Positions 22,204 through 34,380 of a DNA stretch of 64,000 bases are shown here, piece by piece (within the stretch, counting starts at the first letter, position 1; each line of letters begins with the position of its first letter). A model generated the notes under the pieces. That model made no database searches, was not told where the DNA came from, and saw only the letters and a list, made by a program, of their open reading frames with translations. The stretch covers positions 3,866,001 to 3,930,000 of the forward strand of contig NC_065878.1 of the NCBI RefSeq assembly GCF_933775445.1, written 5' to 3'. This stretch comes from Argentina anserina (taxonomy: Eukaryota > Streptophyta > Magnoliopsida > Rosales > Rosaceae). The position numbers and the translations under genes were made by a program.

Positions 22204-22205
<2 letters not shown>
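20871..22205. other. Intergenic DNA with one possible exon edge
   Basis: GT-rich plus strand from 21360. A donor-like TTTGGAGGTAAAG lies at about 21690 after an open stretch, but no protein family was recognised; it could be the start of a non-coding transcript. Nothing firmer can be said. Confidence 0.3.

Positions 22206-22291
<86 letters not shown>
22206..22291 (+). repeat. (AG)43 microsatellite
   Basis: An uninterrupted AG dinucleotide run of about 86 bp. Open frames on both strands here encode only RE or SL repeats. Confidence 0.97.
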
Positions 22292-22296
<5 letters not shown>

Positions 22297-24019
22297 TTGT
22301 CAAAGTTTTCTTTGGTTTAGTTATGTTACTAAGTGAATTTTAATGTCACTTAGGTGGTTGTGGAACCAAGTGAGTGAATCTCACTTGAGGTTACGAGTTG
22401 CTGGTGGGAGCGAAAATGTGAGTAAACCTCACGTTTGGTCTAGTTATCCTTGGCGGTAACTAGACGTGTGAACTTACTTTTTGTATCTTCTTACTTATTG
22501 TGAGATTGAAATCTAAATCTGTATATATTTGGTGATTCATAGACTTATATCTAAATGGTAATATGATATGCATATCTTTGTCACTAAGTGTGTAAAGCTA
22601 TTATATTTGTGAAATATAATGTGTATTTTTAGTTGGTTTATATTAAATTGTGAAGGATGGGACCGAGAGGGAATAAAATGTACCTCTCGGTAAATTGGAG
22701 GTTTTTGGATGAAATATTTGTATAGTCGAAGTGCTTATATATTGTTTGACTAGAGGAGAAGAAAATGTACCTTCCGGCATATATGGTGATTATTTGTGTG
22801 TTGTTGACCGGAAGAGAATAAACTGTACTTTCCGGTATTATTGATGTTATTGTTGTGGTGTTGTGGAGTAGGGTGGTAAGTTGTCAAAACAGTTGTTGCC
22901 AAAGGGGCGACAATGTGTTATTTTGATTGTTATGCCAAAAACATACATTGGCCGGATTTGGGAAGATTAATCTAGAGCTCTAGTTTATACCTGTTATGTA
23001 TGGGAGTAAAGTACTGTCCAACTCATGAATGGCTTCATTGTTATGGTGTGTCATCTGTGATGACGCTAGCGTTATTATGGTGATGACAATGACTGAGTGT
23101 GTTAATGATAATGTTGTGGTTATTATTGTGAGAATGTAGTGATTATGATATTATCTGAGAAGTTGTGAGAGATATTTGGACTGTTGCCATGGAGCTTGCC
23201 AGTGTTGAATACTAGATTGTGTTCTTAATTCCTTGGATGCAAATGGATTTTTATACTTTGCTATAAGAATGTTACGTCTCGGTGGGGTAATATTGTTATT
23301 CTAGAAACATAGTTTTGAGAGATTTCTTGTTTGTTTTGGGTGACTTTTGCAGCTGGGGAATTAAAATGTTGATTGATCTTGCACTTTTTGGCTTGTCCTC
23401 TGTTTTAATCTTGTGCTTGCACGGCTGGGAGGACTGGAAGGGTTGAAGAGATTCCCGAGATCAATCTTACCAAAAGGGAACGAGTTAGAGTAGCAGATTC
23501 GAATCGCCAGAAAATTTTGATATTGCTGAAAAGAAGAAAGATATACAGTGGATGTGTGATGGAGGCAGAAGCTGACCAAATGTAGATGACAACATTGACC
23601 AAAAGATATTCTCTTGTATTTTAGAGAATTGGTTATTTTGGTATCCGTGGTGCTCGTCAGAGATCAAGGTTTTGGAGCCAAACCAGACGGAACTCCAACC
23701 AAAATTCAGAACACAGAGGGAAGGGAGAGTCCCAAGCGCATAAAAGAGTCTAGTAAAAATTAGAATTGTAACTACACCAACCACTAACTGACACGTGCCC
23801 TTTTACATGCTGTGACCCTCCACGGAATAAGTTTCGCTTTCCGTCCGTCTCAGTTTAAAAACACCCTGCCTGGAGTTTCAAGGATCTAAAAGGTTTTGGA
23901 GAGGAATGTCTAAAGAGACCCCAAGTCATGCCTCATGGATTAGATTATTGGAAGGGTCTAATAGGTATTGCGGGTCAAAGTTGTTATTTCATAAAATCCT
24001 TAAATAAGGTAGCATTGAG
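22292..24019. other. Intergenic DNA, no gene recognised
   Basis: GT-rich, with repeated short motifs (CCGAGAGGGAATAAAATGTACC at 22661 and a similar GGAAGAGAATAAACTGTAC at 22809) that may be an old LTR. No coding domain was identified; short minus-strand frames at 23361-23784 match no family. Confidence 0.35.
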
Positions 24020-24988
24020 CTCTACTTGTCGGAACTCTTGCTTATCCAACTCATAGTCTCATACACAAACACGGCCAACCTAATGATACTACTTGCGACC
24101 AAACAGTGGCGGATCCTGGATCACAATACTAGGGATACTTGAACTTTTCTACAAAAAAAAAAGTAGCGGAGAATATCAATAGTGCAAGATAATTTTTATT
24201 AATCGAAACTAAAATTTATACACAAAATTAATATAAATTAATATAAATCTCTCGCACATACTAAAATTTTCTCGCATATTAGTCGATGAATATTCGATCT
24301 CTCTAATCACCTCCTCATCATCTAAGATTCAACATTCTCTTTCTTAATATAAATTGACCGGTGAAGACTCAAATATTGAAGGTTGCAGTTGGTCATAAAA
24401 ATTTATAGAAGATATGGAAAAATAAATTTGAATATTCAAACTTCCAAAGTCTACATTTCTCATAAAATCATGAAGTAATTTGATTTGAACACTTTTGTTT
24501 TAGCTCAAGATTTTACATAATAGTATAATAGATTATATTTGAAAACGTACCTTGTTAGTAGTGGCAGAGCGCATTGTAGCCTAGTTGGTTGAGGGGGACG
24601 CGCTATTGAGAGTGTGGAAGAACTAAAGAAGTGTGAAGTTAAGGAAGAGAGGAAGTCAAACTGAAGTCTAGGGGATTTGGGGATACTTTAGGAAACCAAG
24701 CTAATAAAATAAAGTTTTATATACCTAGGTTTTTTTTTTCTTTTGTCTTAGATTGGGAGATGCTTGAGCATCTCCATAGACTAAGGTAGATCCGCCCATG
24801 CGACCAAACCCATGATAGGAGCAGTAGAACAAGAGTGTGACCAAGTGTGGTCTCAGATGATGATAATGAAGAATTGATGATGTTGGCTTTAAGTGGATTT
24901 TGCTGAATTGGGGATCAATGATGATGGAATGCCACCACTTCGAGACAGAGCAGAAGAGCTTAAAGACTTGACCGACCAGTCTCGACAA
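24020..24988 (-). pseudogene. F-box protein pseudogene split by a MITE
   Basis: On the minus strand 24988-24810 reads like the start of a plant F-box protein after the F-box helix: VFKLFCSVSKWWHSIIIDPQFSKIHL resembles the usual LLRFRCVCKSWRSLIDDPRFxxxHL, followed by a short associated region ending YHGFG. Beyond the inserted element, 24104-24020 continues with SSIIRLAVFVYETMSWISKS, as expected for the associated domain (YKVIRLA...EVYS). A stop follows at about 24028. F-box proteins recruit substrates to SCF ubiquitin ligases. Loss of most of the protein and the insertion make it a pseudogene. Confidence 0.5.
24105..24798. mobile_element. MITE with 11-bp target duplication
   Basis: 694 bp flanked by direct TGCGACCAAAC (24094-24104 and 24799-24809). 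Ends share GGCGGATC in inverted orientation (AGTGGCGGATCCTGG at left; GTAGATCCGCCCA at right). The interior is AT-rich and non-coding. An 11-bp duplication points to a Mutator-type element; the family call is an inference. Confidence 0.7.
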
Positions 24989-25857
24989 GATTTTAAGTTT
25001 GGCCGAGCTTGCTCATGGACATTGCTGTAAACCGTGTTATAAACTTTGCAGAGAACAATATTGAGTGCAGGTTCAAAACAGCCTTAAGAGCCAGATTTCA
25101 AAAGTCAAGTTGGGTAATTTCCAACAGAAAGCAACAGTGAGCTGGGTAATTACCAAGGAACTGACAAACTATGCGCTCAGACTAGCTAGAGTAAACTTTT
25201 CCTCCAGTGCTATTCTACTTCCTGCGGTTTTTGGTTGGGAAAAAGTGTGAACTCTAGCTGCATTTCAAATTATGACGAGAAAAAACTATTGAAATCAACA
25301 TAAGAACACAGATCAAGAATGAGATCCTCAATCATGCGCCCGTAAATCTGACCAAAAAGAAAACTCGCAGCTGTAGCTACTACCTAATTGCTTTACCAAA
25401 AATAAATCAACTCAGTGTTCAAATTTATTCATGTTTTAAACGGCTTTAACATAATAATAAAGCCGACTTATCAGGGAAACAGGGTAACAAACCAAACAAA
25501 ACAGAAACAATAAACAGTCCAGATTATGCTCTCGACTCCATTCAGTTTATTTTAGTTCAGGAAAAACATTGAGAATCAGAAACGAAAGTTTGAAAAACTT
25601 GTATATTCGCATCACAAAGAGAGTATATATGAACACTTGTTCATGATGATGTACACAAATGAAGATGTGAGCAAATATATCAAACTCGCATCAAAATCAT
25701 CATGCAACACAAAGCCACCCAACCTAGCGAGTTAACTAGGGATCAAACTCCACTGAGTTGAGAATTCGGTCACAAAAATGGTTGTGAAAAGAAACTCTTC
25801 TCCATAACTTACCAATTCAACCTGCAACTGTTGCACTTCGCTACTCATATCCATAGA
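24989..25857. other. Intergenic DNA and HEL2 3' UTR
   Basis: The right 300 bp probably holds the 3' UTR of the minus-strand gene ending at 25858. The rest shows no gene or repeat boundary. Confidence 0.5.
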
Positions 25858-28800
25858 TCATGAACTAAAAAGTTTATTGGTGGCTTTGTGTCTCCAAACA
25901 CCATGGACAGGCAAACCTTCGGTCGAGTTACTGCTCCCATCTATTCGCTCACCCCCAATATCTGGCTGGGGATCAGAATTTCTAAGATCCAAGAGAGCTG
26001 CAGAAGAGCCATCACCCAAGCGAACTCTATGGAATTTTGAGGTTTTCTTCCGCTGCTTGCTTCCTCCACCCCCATCCCCTAGATGTGCACTAGTTCCACT
26101 AAGATCTGGCACCGAATCCTTTTGGCTCCTCGGCTCTATTGGGGCTTGACTGTGAGGATCCAATTCCTTCTGGCCTTCATTGACCATCAAAGCTGATTTA
26201 CCTTTGGCGGCACGGTAACCATCCTTTGACAACACCTCAACTGCTTCTTCGGAGGGCCTGTTGTTTGATTGAAGTTCCCTTACAGAATTAATGATGCTAT
26301 CTGCTAGAGTGACCGTAGACTTACTGTTACTGTTTTCCAATTCAAGACTCTTCCCTTTAGACTTGCTGTTTCCGGCTTCTAAAATCTTCCCTTTACCTTT
26401 TTTAGACTCTTTCAATCGGACACTGCCCTGTGACCATCCATTCTCTTGTGCACCACTGCTTCGCATACTCTTGTTGTAGGCATCAATCAGCTCTCTCTGC
26501 TTCTGAGCATCAGGGCAGAGTCTGGCCAAGTCAAGGACAAGATGCAACAAGCCATACTGCCGTATAAAATCTAGATAAACTTCTGTGTCAACTAAGCCCT
26601 GACGATACTGCCCCGATATGTCCTTAAAAAGGGTGTATTTGTCTTCATCAAAATCAACAGCAGCACGAATCTTTTCCACTAAGGACTTGTTAGCAGTTTG
26701 AACATCCTCCACTTTCAATACAGGCTGACTAGTTGGCTGGCTCATTGAAGGCACCTTACGTACTTGAGCTGCAGAAACTGGAGGGAAATCAGAGATCAAA
26801 GGTTGGGCATATCCAGTCTCAACCAGATTAGGGGCGGATGCAGAGTCCCTAATCCTAGCAGAATTAAAATTGAATGAATCCCGCGAAAAACTAGATGAAG
26901 AGAATACAGGAACAGTTGTCTGTCGAGTTTCGCCTTGAGCCTGAGCAGAACTTGCATAACTAGAAGGTCCTGGTTTATTCCCAACAGCCTTTTTGTTCCG
27001 AGTAGAACCACGTGATACCAAAGGTGAAATCTGTGTTGTAGGCCACGCTTGAGAAGAGCTAGTAGGTGGTACTACAGGCACACGGCCAGCGGCTGGCCAG
27101 GCCTGACCAGTACTAATTACAGGCTTAACAGCCACCATGCGATTGCTTTTCCGGCGAAGATGAGCTGCCATGGTGTTATTAGGCAAACCATCTGAAATCG
27201 GTGTTGATTGATTGCTTCCAGGAGCAAGTGGAGGAAAGGAAGAGTCCTGCAAAGGTGCTGTCCCAGAACTTTGCCCCAACGCTTGACGGTACCTTGAAGA
27301 TGCTTCAGCATCTGTCGTACTTAGGGATTCAAATGGACTGATGATAGGATCAAAATCATTGGTATCTCCAAGATCTGAAGCAGCATGCCCAGTCGAAGAT
27401 GAAGGACCATGAAATGTGCTATCATCCGCAGTAGATGTCTCCAAACTTGCTTGAATTGCCATAGAAAGTTGACTATCAGAAGAATCACGAGATTCACGAT
27501 GAAATAACCGTCCTCTTCCACGCCTATTATCTTGTTCACTACTTCGTCTAAATCGGAAGCTAGTAGGTATCTGAAACAAATATTTACAATCAAAAATAGA
27601 ATTCACAAAAACAAAATGCAAGTTAAGAGAAGACTAGCTAGCCGAGCTGAACGTTACAAATTAATATACTTGCCTGGAGAGCAGCATTACGCTTGGAACG
27701 AGACATACGCCCAGCATGTTCAATAGTATTGTGCCTCTGAAATAAGCTATGTAAGTAAAAAAATTAAATGTACAAGAGACCAAAAAACAACGACAAGTTT
27801 GTCAAGCTCTAATAGAAGTCACCTTCAATTCAGCCTCAGATTGGAAGACAATAAACTTTTTGGCAAGACAGGACTCATCTTCACATAGGAAATGCACATG
27901 GCGGAAATGCATCTATTCGATAATATGAACACAATTACAACAATTATAAGGTAGCCCAACAACATAAAGTAAGTGTACAAATAACAGTAGATGCGATAAC
28001 TTGCCTCGAGATCATCGTAGTTCTGAAAATGATCAATATGTCCACCAGGACTGCATTTATCAAAAACAGAACTCTTATGAGCCCTTATGCTAAAGTGGGA
28101 CTGAAAAGTAGAGCGAATATCAAGAATATATGACTTGGTTACCTGTGGCATAAATGACATTTATAGTGTTCGGTACTCATGTGGGTGTAGAGTTCGTTAT
28201 CGCCATAGAATGGGGTTTTGCAGAAATCACATATAGGATGCCCCATAAAGCCGCCTCTTTCGCTCTCACTTCCATCGACTTCAGAGTCACCCGTATTTAT
28301 ATGCTGCTTCAATTGTGCTTTAGTATATAGCTTTTGTTCACAAATGAATACCTGGGTTGAATAAAGGAAGATAATTGAGTCATGCATATAAATATTTGCT
28401 TGAAATTTAAATGATAGATAAATCCCAAGCGCCATCTCCAACACTCTCATACACACACGCAGTTTACCTTCCTAGCTTCCAAACACAGAGGACACATAGA
28501 CAACCTATGCTGGTGGTATAAATGCCCCTTGAGCTGTTCAATGTGCCTAAACCTCGCCGGACGGCGCCTTGCAATATCATTTGGTTGCTCCTCCACCTTG
28601 TCACACTCACTGCACGAAAGTTTGCACATTGCCTTGATCATCTTGTAGTGGTCAACATCATCGAAAAAGGCTTGCGTGTCTTCATGGTACCAGTACCGCC
28701 CCGACCGACCCTCCCTCGCTTGAGATGGCAGGAGCGAGAAGTCCTTAACCATCTTCGTGTAGTCTCCTAAAGCCTGAAGATACAGAACAACAGTCTCAAG

Positions 28801-29190
28801 TTTACGGCATATCAAAAACGAAAAGCTAGCACCATTCACAGTATATATATCATCGGAAACTGCAATAGAATCACACGCGAAACCAATTGCAAGTTCATTG
28901 ATAGTATCAAAGAGTTGTACAGCTAAAATCTGAGAAATCAGGAACATTGAAAGACTGAATTTTGAGCTGAAAGATTGAAACTTTGGGGGCAAATTGGGGA
29001 TTTGAGAGGGACAAAATCGGACCTTGGTGACGAAAACGACGTCGGAGGGGGTTTTGCAGATGCAGCAGCGGCGTTCGTCGCAGATGAAGCGGAGGCGGGC
29101 GACGCAGGTGGAGCAGACGTCCTTGTGGCCGCAGGCGCCGTAGGCAACCCATTCGAGGGAGTCGGCACACACCGCGCAGCTGTCGTCCAT
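25858..29190 (-). CDS. RING/C2H2 E3 ubiquitin ligase, ZNF598/HEL2 homologue
   Basis: Coding exons on the minus strand: 29023-29190, 28468-28773, 28143-28351, 28005-28050, 27823-27912, 27674-27736 and 25858-27570; all phases agree, giving 864 residues. A C3HC4-type RING finger lies at residues 5-46 (CAVCADSLEWVAYGACGHKD and CCICK), then C2H2 zinc fingers across residues about 105-270 (CPLCLEARK, CDFCKTPFYGDNELYTHM, YKCHLCHR, FLCEDESCLAKKF), a basic RRSSEQDNRRGRGR segment and a long low-complexity tail with a folded block near EKIRAAVDFDEDKYTLFKDI. Yeast Hel2 and human ZNF598 ubiquitinate 40S proteins of collided ribosomes and start ribosome quality control; the same role is inferred here. The start at 29190 puts the RING at the N-terminus, as in relatives. 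Introns 4 and 6 use GC donors. Confidence 0.93.
27571..27673 (-). other. GC-AG intron 6 of HEL2 homologue
   Basis: Minus strand: exon ends CTCTCCAG, intron begins GCAAGTATAT and ends TTTCAG before ATACCTACTAGC. The junction gives ...AALQ/IPTSF, which matches the family and leaves no GT alternative that keeps the frame. Confidence 0.88.
27913..28004 (-). other. GC-AG intron 4 of HEL2 homologue
   Basis: Minus strand: exon ends GATCTCGAG, intron begins GCAAGTTATC and ends CGAATAG before ATGCATTTCCGC. The junction YDDLE/MHFRHVHF keeps the zinc-finger pattern, so the GC donor is required. Confidence 0.88.
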
Positions 29191-29452
29191 GGCTTATAGG
29201 AGAGGAGAGATCTAGGGTTTGGGGAGAGACGAGGGATTTTTGACTGGTTTTTGTTGAGAGAAGAGAAAAAGAGGAAGGAGACGTGGTGGTATTTCTGTAG
29301 GCTTTTATGGAAGGGCGATGATGGAACGAACGCTGTCAACAGAGATCGAGGGCCCCGTGGAATTCATCAGGGACAATTTCGTAATAATTCAGGAAGGGGA
29401 TTCCAAGTTTTTGGGAATTTCTTTTTAGTTTTAGGCGAAAAGTAAATTTAAG
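29191..29452 (-). promoter_or_regulatory. Upstream region and 5' UTR of HEL2 homologue
   Basis: About 260 bp between the ATG and the retroposon insertion. A minus-strand CATAAAAG lies about 115 bp upstream of the ATG and could serve as a TATA-like element. The region is purine-rich near the ATG. Confidence 0.35.
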
Positions 29453-29464
29453 AAGTAACCATTT

Positions 29465-31079
29465 TAATTTCTTCACTTCAATCTCTATCAAAACAATCTG
29501 AATTTCATGGCAATCCCAAGTGTTTCTCTTGCAAACCACACATCGAAAAAACCCTATTCTTTCTCTAAGGTTGAGAGCGCTACAATAACTCTTTGTCGTA
29601 CTCCTCTCGTCAGACAGTGCTCCGCGCTGGTGGGGCTTGTCTTGTCGTTGTCGCCAGCCTGTCGAACGGGTGTTGATGTTTTGTTGTTCTACGGCCTTCT
29701 AGATCTGTAGATTCCAATGCCCAATTTTCTTGCTTTAGTTTTGTTGGCATCAAAGCCTATGCGTGGCTGTGAGTTTGTTTTGTGTTTCCTAGTGCGGTGT
29801 GAGAAGGTGCTCAAACTTCAATTGACGTTGGCGGCATTGTGTCTGTGTCTTGATGTCGGCGGTACTCTTGGGGTTCTCTCCTTTGACTATCCCTTTGCTC
29901 GTTGAGTTTCTTTGGACCTTTCAGGCGGGGGTGAGCGACACTTGGTTTTTTGGAGTTGGCTGTGTCTTCATGGTGGTCGTTGTGGTAGCATGGTGCGGTG
30001 GTGGCTCGCAGCTATGAGAGGTGGAGATTGTAACTTGGTTGGGTTGGCATTTAGACCTAGGGTTTGCTTGTTAGTGGGCTATAATATGTTAGGCATGTCC
30101 TGACGGTAAGTTAGGGTAGTCCTAACAGTATGTCAAGCTTGTCCTTAACTTTAGTTTGTTTTGTTTTGTGTTGTTCATTAGTTTTTTTTCTTATGGTTTG
30201 TTTTTGTATTGCCTTATCCATGCTCGTCATGGCTTTCGGTTTTTCTTTTCCTTGCATCGTGCAAAAGATTCTTAAATGGTAGGTATGTCATATGTATCAC
30301 CATGATGTATGCACCATGAAACCATGTATAACCTTAAGGTGATAACGGTTGGATATGTAATTGCCTTCTTGGCTTGTGTGTGCCCTTGAATGAGTGAATT
30401 CACAATTAAAAAAAAACAATATGAATTTCTCATACATGGGTCATAGACTCTCTCTAACCCCATGTCGTCTCAGCGTTGGAATTCTTATATGGAGGCCATC
30501 TTCGTCCTCCCAACTATTAAGGAGGCCATTGGCGATCTCCCTTCTATCATGATGGTCATCTACGGTTGTTGTTGCCTTCTTTCCATTCGAATCCAAGGTG
30601 TTGGGTGGTGATACTGTAAATCTTAGTCTATGGGTCAAATCAGAGTATGCTCCATTGATGGCTTCGAATGGCTGTGTTCATCCTGGGGTGAAACCAAGGA
30701 TGATGGTGGTGGCAAATCATGCCTTCTAGCGGCTGGGGTGTTTGAGCTAGTGGCTGTGATGGCGGAGAAAGATTCACAACTAGGGTTTCCTATCGAGCCT
30801 TGGTTCTACTGAGTCTATTTCATTGGGGCTTAATTAGTTTTTTAGATTAGCCTTCATCTATGTTTAAAAAATGTGGTAGATGTAAGGCTTGGAAAGTAGT
30901 AAAAATGTTTTAATGAGTAGTCTATCATATGTACTATTGTGGGAGTCTGTTCCTACAAACTTCTTGATATGCCTATAAGATGGTTGCGAAAGGGTATATA
31001 ATGGCTGCTCTGGCTTTACTCGTGAATTATTTCCCCTATTAGTTTGAAAGGCGTATGCCATTTGATTACAAATAAAAAA
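29465..31079 (+). mobile_element. Non-LTR-type insertion with 12-bp target duplication
   Basis: AAGTAACCATTT occurs at 29453-29464 and 31080-31091, and the right end before it is an A-rich tail (AAATAAAAAAA). This is the signature of target-primed reverse transcription, as for LINEs or LINE-mobilised copies. A second A tract lies inside at about 30407-30415, so two retroposed units may be joined or nested. The 1.6 kb shows only short unrelated frames; no endonuclease or RT motif was recognised, so it may be a non-coding or heavily decayed copy. Confidence 0.6.
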
Positions 31080-31091
31080 AAGTAACCATTT

Positions 31092-34000
31092 AGGTTAGGG
31101 GTGGTTTAAGAAAAAGAGTGTTGCATATTTGCAGTTGATGACAATAACATTGGTGGTGAGATGACGAACTTACCTAGTACGTCATTATAGACATAATAGA
31201 TGAGGCGATGAGAAATGTCATAAATATGACTGAATCTTAGATTAGAGTGCACCGAATAGGATGCAAGTTAAAGACCCGAGTCAAATTCTAACTAAATTAA
31301 CCGCACGTTTACTTTCTTCAAATGAAATTGATCATGAATAAAAGGCAAAATGAATAGGAGCCGGCATGAGATCAATGTAGGCAACTACAATATGAAATTT
31401 ATTCATTTCCACTAAGCTATTTACCTACAATATGGAACTAGAACTGTAAATGAAACTAATTCTCATATTACTAAAATAACCCTGAAAATAGACAGCTACA
31501 CATTTGTCATTCATACGGTAAATTTTCTAGGAAAAAGTTTCTTTATTGATTACAATTTAACTTTTCAAGCTCAGTAAAAAGAAGCAAGGCCGCCTATAAA
31601 CCCTAAACCTAGGTTTCATTCGTTTTGTTACTTAGCACTCTGAATTCTCATCACCATGACTAATGGATTCAATGCTTGATGTGTTGTTGCACTTGCTATC
31701 AAGAAGAATGACAAGATCATGTTCAATAGGCTAATGAAGATATTGCCATTTCACGCCAACTTTTCACCATTGGTTGCATTTTGGCGGTGTAGAAGAAACT
31801 AGTCCTTAAAGTTGTCATTGGCGATTTCACGTCAGAGTGGGGATGCAAGAACGGCCTTCAGATATGGGCAAATGTTGACAATTTTGTGATGAAGTTAATG
31901 AAGGAAGAAGAGAGATATCATGTTAATTCAAGAAGTCCTTGATTTTATGGGAAGGCATTGTTTATTACGGTGACCTTTAATAGACTATGCAACCTTCATG
32001 ATCGCGGTCTCTCATTTTTTGATAATTGTGGAGATTTTTAGTCTCTCGCAGGCCTTGATGACCCAAGAAGCAGTGGAATTAGTTGGTGAAACCCTAGGTG
32101 TGTGGTAGAGCATGTGTTTGAGAAGGAAGTCTAAGAGAACTAGGGCTACGGTTTGCAATTCTCATCGGCTTTCGGATCCATTACGTTAGACATTTCCCCT
32201 GATGCTCTAAGAGTTTAGCTAGCTAGGATTGTTTGTCGGTGGTGCTCACGCACATGTATGATTGCACCGTAGAATATTGGAGCATATTAGCAGAGGTTGT
32301 GGTGGTCCTTTTAATGAATCGGGCACGCATGCGGTTGAAATCAGGGTCCTATATCAAGGGCGTGAGGTCTAACTCTGCTTTGGGGTTGCAATTGTTTAAC
32401 AACCCTGACCCTACTTTTGGGTTAGTGTTTGGAGGTGATCTTGGATTCCCCGACCATGCTAGCTCTTAATCCTAACCATCCATGGGGGCGACCTTTGCAT
32501 GGTTGGTCTTCTCGATCCCCCAGAGTGTCTGCAGTAGAGTTGGCGATGATGGGTGAGTTAATCCCCTAGTGGAGTAGCTACATATTCATAATACTCTAGT
32601 GGTGATTGAAATTCCTAAGATGATCGACTGGTTGGAGTCAAACATACATCATTAACAACCTTGGATATTTGTTCTTTAAGAAAGCGCATCCATATAGTGG
32701 TTCTTGATGTGATGGAGGCAATGTTGAGGCTGTTGTTCAGGCTGAGCTAAGGTTACCCCATCAAGATGAGCGCTTGTCCATGCTGCCGAACAAGAGGAAG
32801 GCAAGCCAGCCGCCCCCCCCCCCCTCTCGGATCGAAAAAAATGAAAGCCCAATTTGAGGGTAGTGTGAGTAGTGGGCCTTAATGTGCTAGGAAGAGGAAA
32901 TTTGGGTAGAAGAGGAAACTAGCATTGGTTGATGATGGGGCTGCTAATAGAAAGTCGATGGTGAATGATTCTATGGTAGCCCATGGGCCTCCCTCTGGAG
33001 ATGTTTCTGCTACGTATGTTGTTTGCTTTGTTTTCAAATAAGTAATGAACTCGTGCTAACAAAGTATTTGTTCTAGTCACTTCTCTTAGCATCACCTCAA
33101 AAGATTTAGCGTAGCAATAGATAGGGTTCTAGTTTGACTGGAATTCTACTTATTGTATACATTTCATTTTTTACGTAGTCCGAAAGCGCGAAATGTGATC
33201 ATGTTATTTCAACTTATTCTTTTTAGTATAAGACTTCGCGATGATGATTCATAATATTAATTACTGAAAATTTTTCAGTAGGTTTCTTGATTCAATGTGT
33301 TTTGATATGGTTACATATTAATTAATAGTACGTGTGTGCTTATGTATATAAAAATCGGCTAAGTTTCTCTTGATTAATAATCAGTCATCCACCAGTACCT
33401 AGATCTAATAGAAGATAACCAAAAAAAAGCTGGTCTTTGCCTTTTGGAGCTCCACAATTGCCAAAATCACCATAGGGTTTTAGAAAAAAGTTTTGGTTTC
33501 GTCCGACGGCGAGTTCTTCGACATTGTTGTTGAACGGGAGTTATGGCGGGTTAATTGATGACCTAGTATTGGGTTGCTTGGTCGTAGATTGCGAGAGGGT
33601 GGCAATTTTAATGTTGCAATTGGTGATGCTGGCCTAATTTCGGGTCTACAGTTGTTTTCTTCAGCGGCGTTGTCATGAGTTTATGGTCAAGTTTTGTTGA
33701 TTGAGGAACATGTGCGAGTCTGGTTGCTTGAGACGAGAGAGCGGAGGCCGTAGCGACTTCCCTGGGTTTCTTCTCGGACCCAAATTGGTTCAAGGCGGCT
33801 CGGTTGGATTGAATCTTAATGGTGGTGGTGCTCTGCTACAAATACAGATAGTGGCTCTATGGTAGAGGCTGGTGTTGATGATAGGGTGTCAGCCATATGG
33901 TCAAAGGTCAATGGTGTGTCAGCCATACTTGCCTACTCATATTGTTATTCTTTGGAGACTCCAATAGAGGGGGCTTGGGCCCAGGTTTGTTTTTTTTTTT

Positions 34001-34380
34001 TTGGGTAGTTTTGTCAGAGTGTCAAGGGTTGTGTCAGGGGGTGTGTCATGGTTGTGGTTTTTTTTCATGGACTAATAGTTTAACGACGGTTATAGGTTGC
34101 TTATACAACATGCCAATAATTTTGGTATACAGTGTTAGAATGGGATGTTTCTTTTGTAGGTTAACGGTAAGCAGGTATCAAGAATTCTAAAATAGTTTAG
34201 ATTACAGTTGAACCCATTTTGGTTCTTGCATTGTAATCGCTTATATTCTGGGTAGGGATGCGAGTGGGAACGTTTTTCCACCACTGAGTCATATCATGGT
34301 TGTATTTTGGATTTTGAAAATATATTCTAGATATTCTTTCTAAAAATGTTTATTAAAATCTATTTCTTGCCTGAACTTTC
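31092..34380. other. Long intergenic stretch, no gene recognised
   Basis: Frames are short and show no domain. 31640-33000 has degraded coding-like composition with many stops and could be an old LINE first frame, but no motif supports it. A C12 run lies at 32813-32824 and a T/TTTT-rich stretch near 33990. Confidence 0.4.
32813..32824. repeat. C12 homopolymer run
   Basis: One of five C12-C13 runs in this window (others at 36073, 37002, 41682 and 62295). Confidence 0.95.

Noticed and set aside
22100..22343. Open frames on both strands over the AG tract
   Set aside because: They encode only RE or SL repeats from the microsatellite.
31640..33010. LINE first reading frame
   Set aside because: Composition is coding-like but no nucleic-acid-binding or zinc knuckle motif could be read through the stops.
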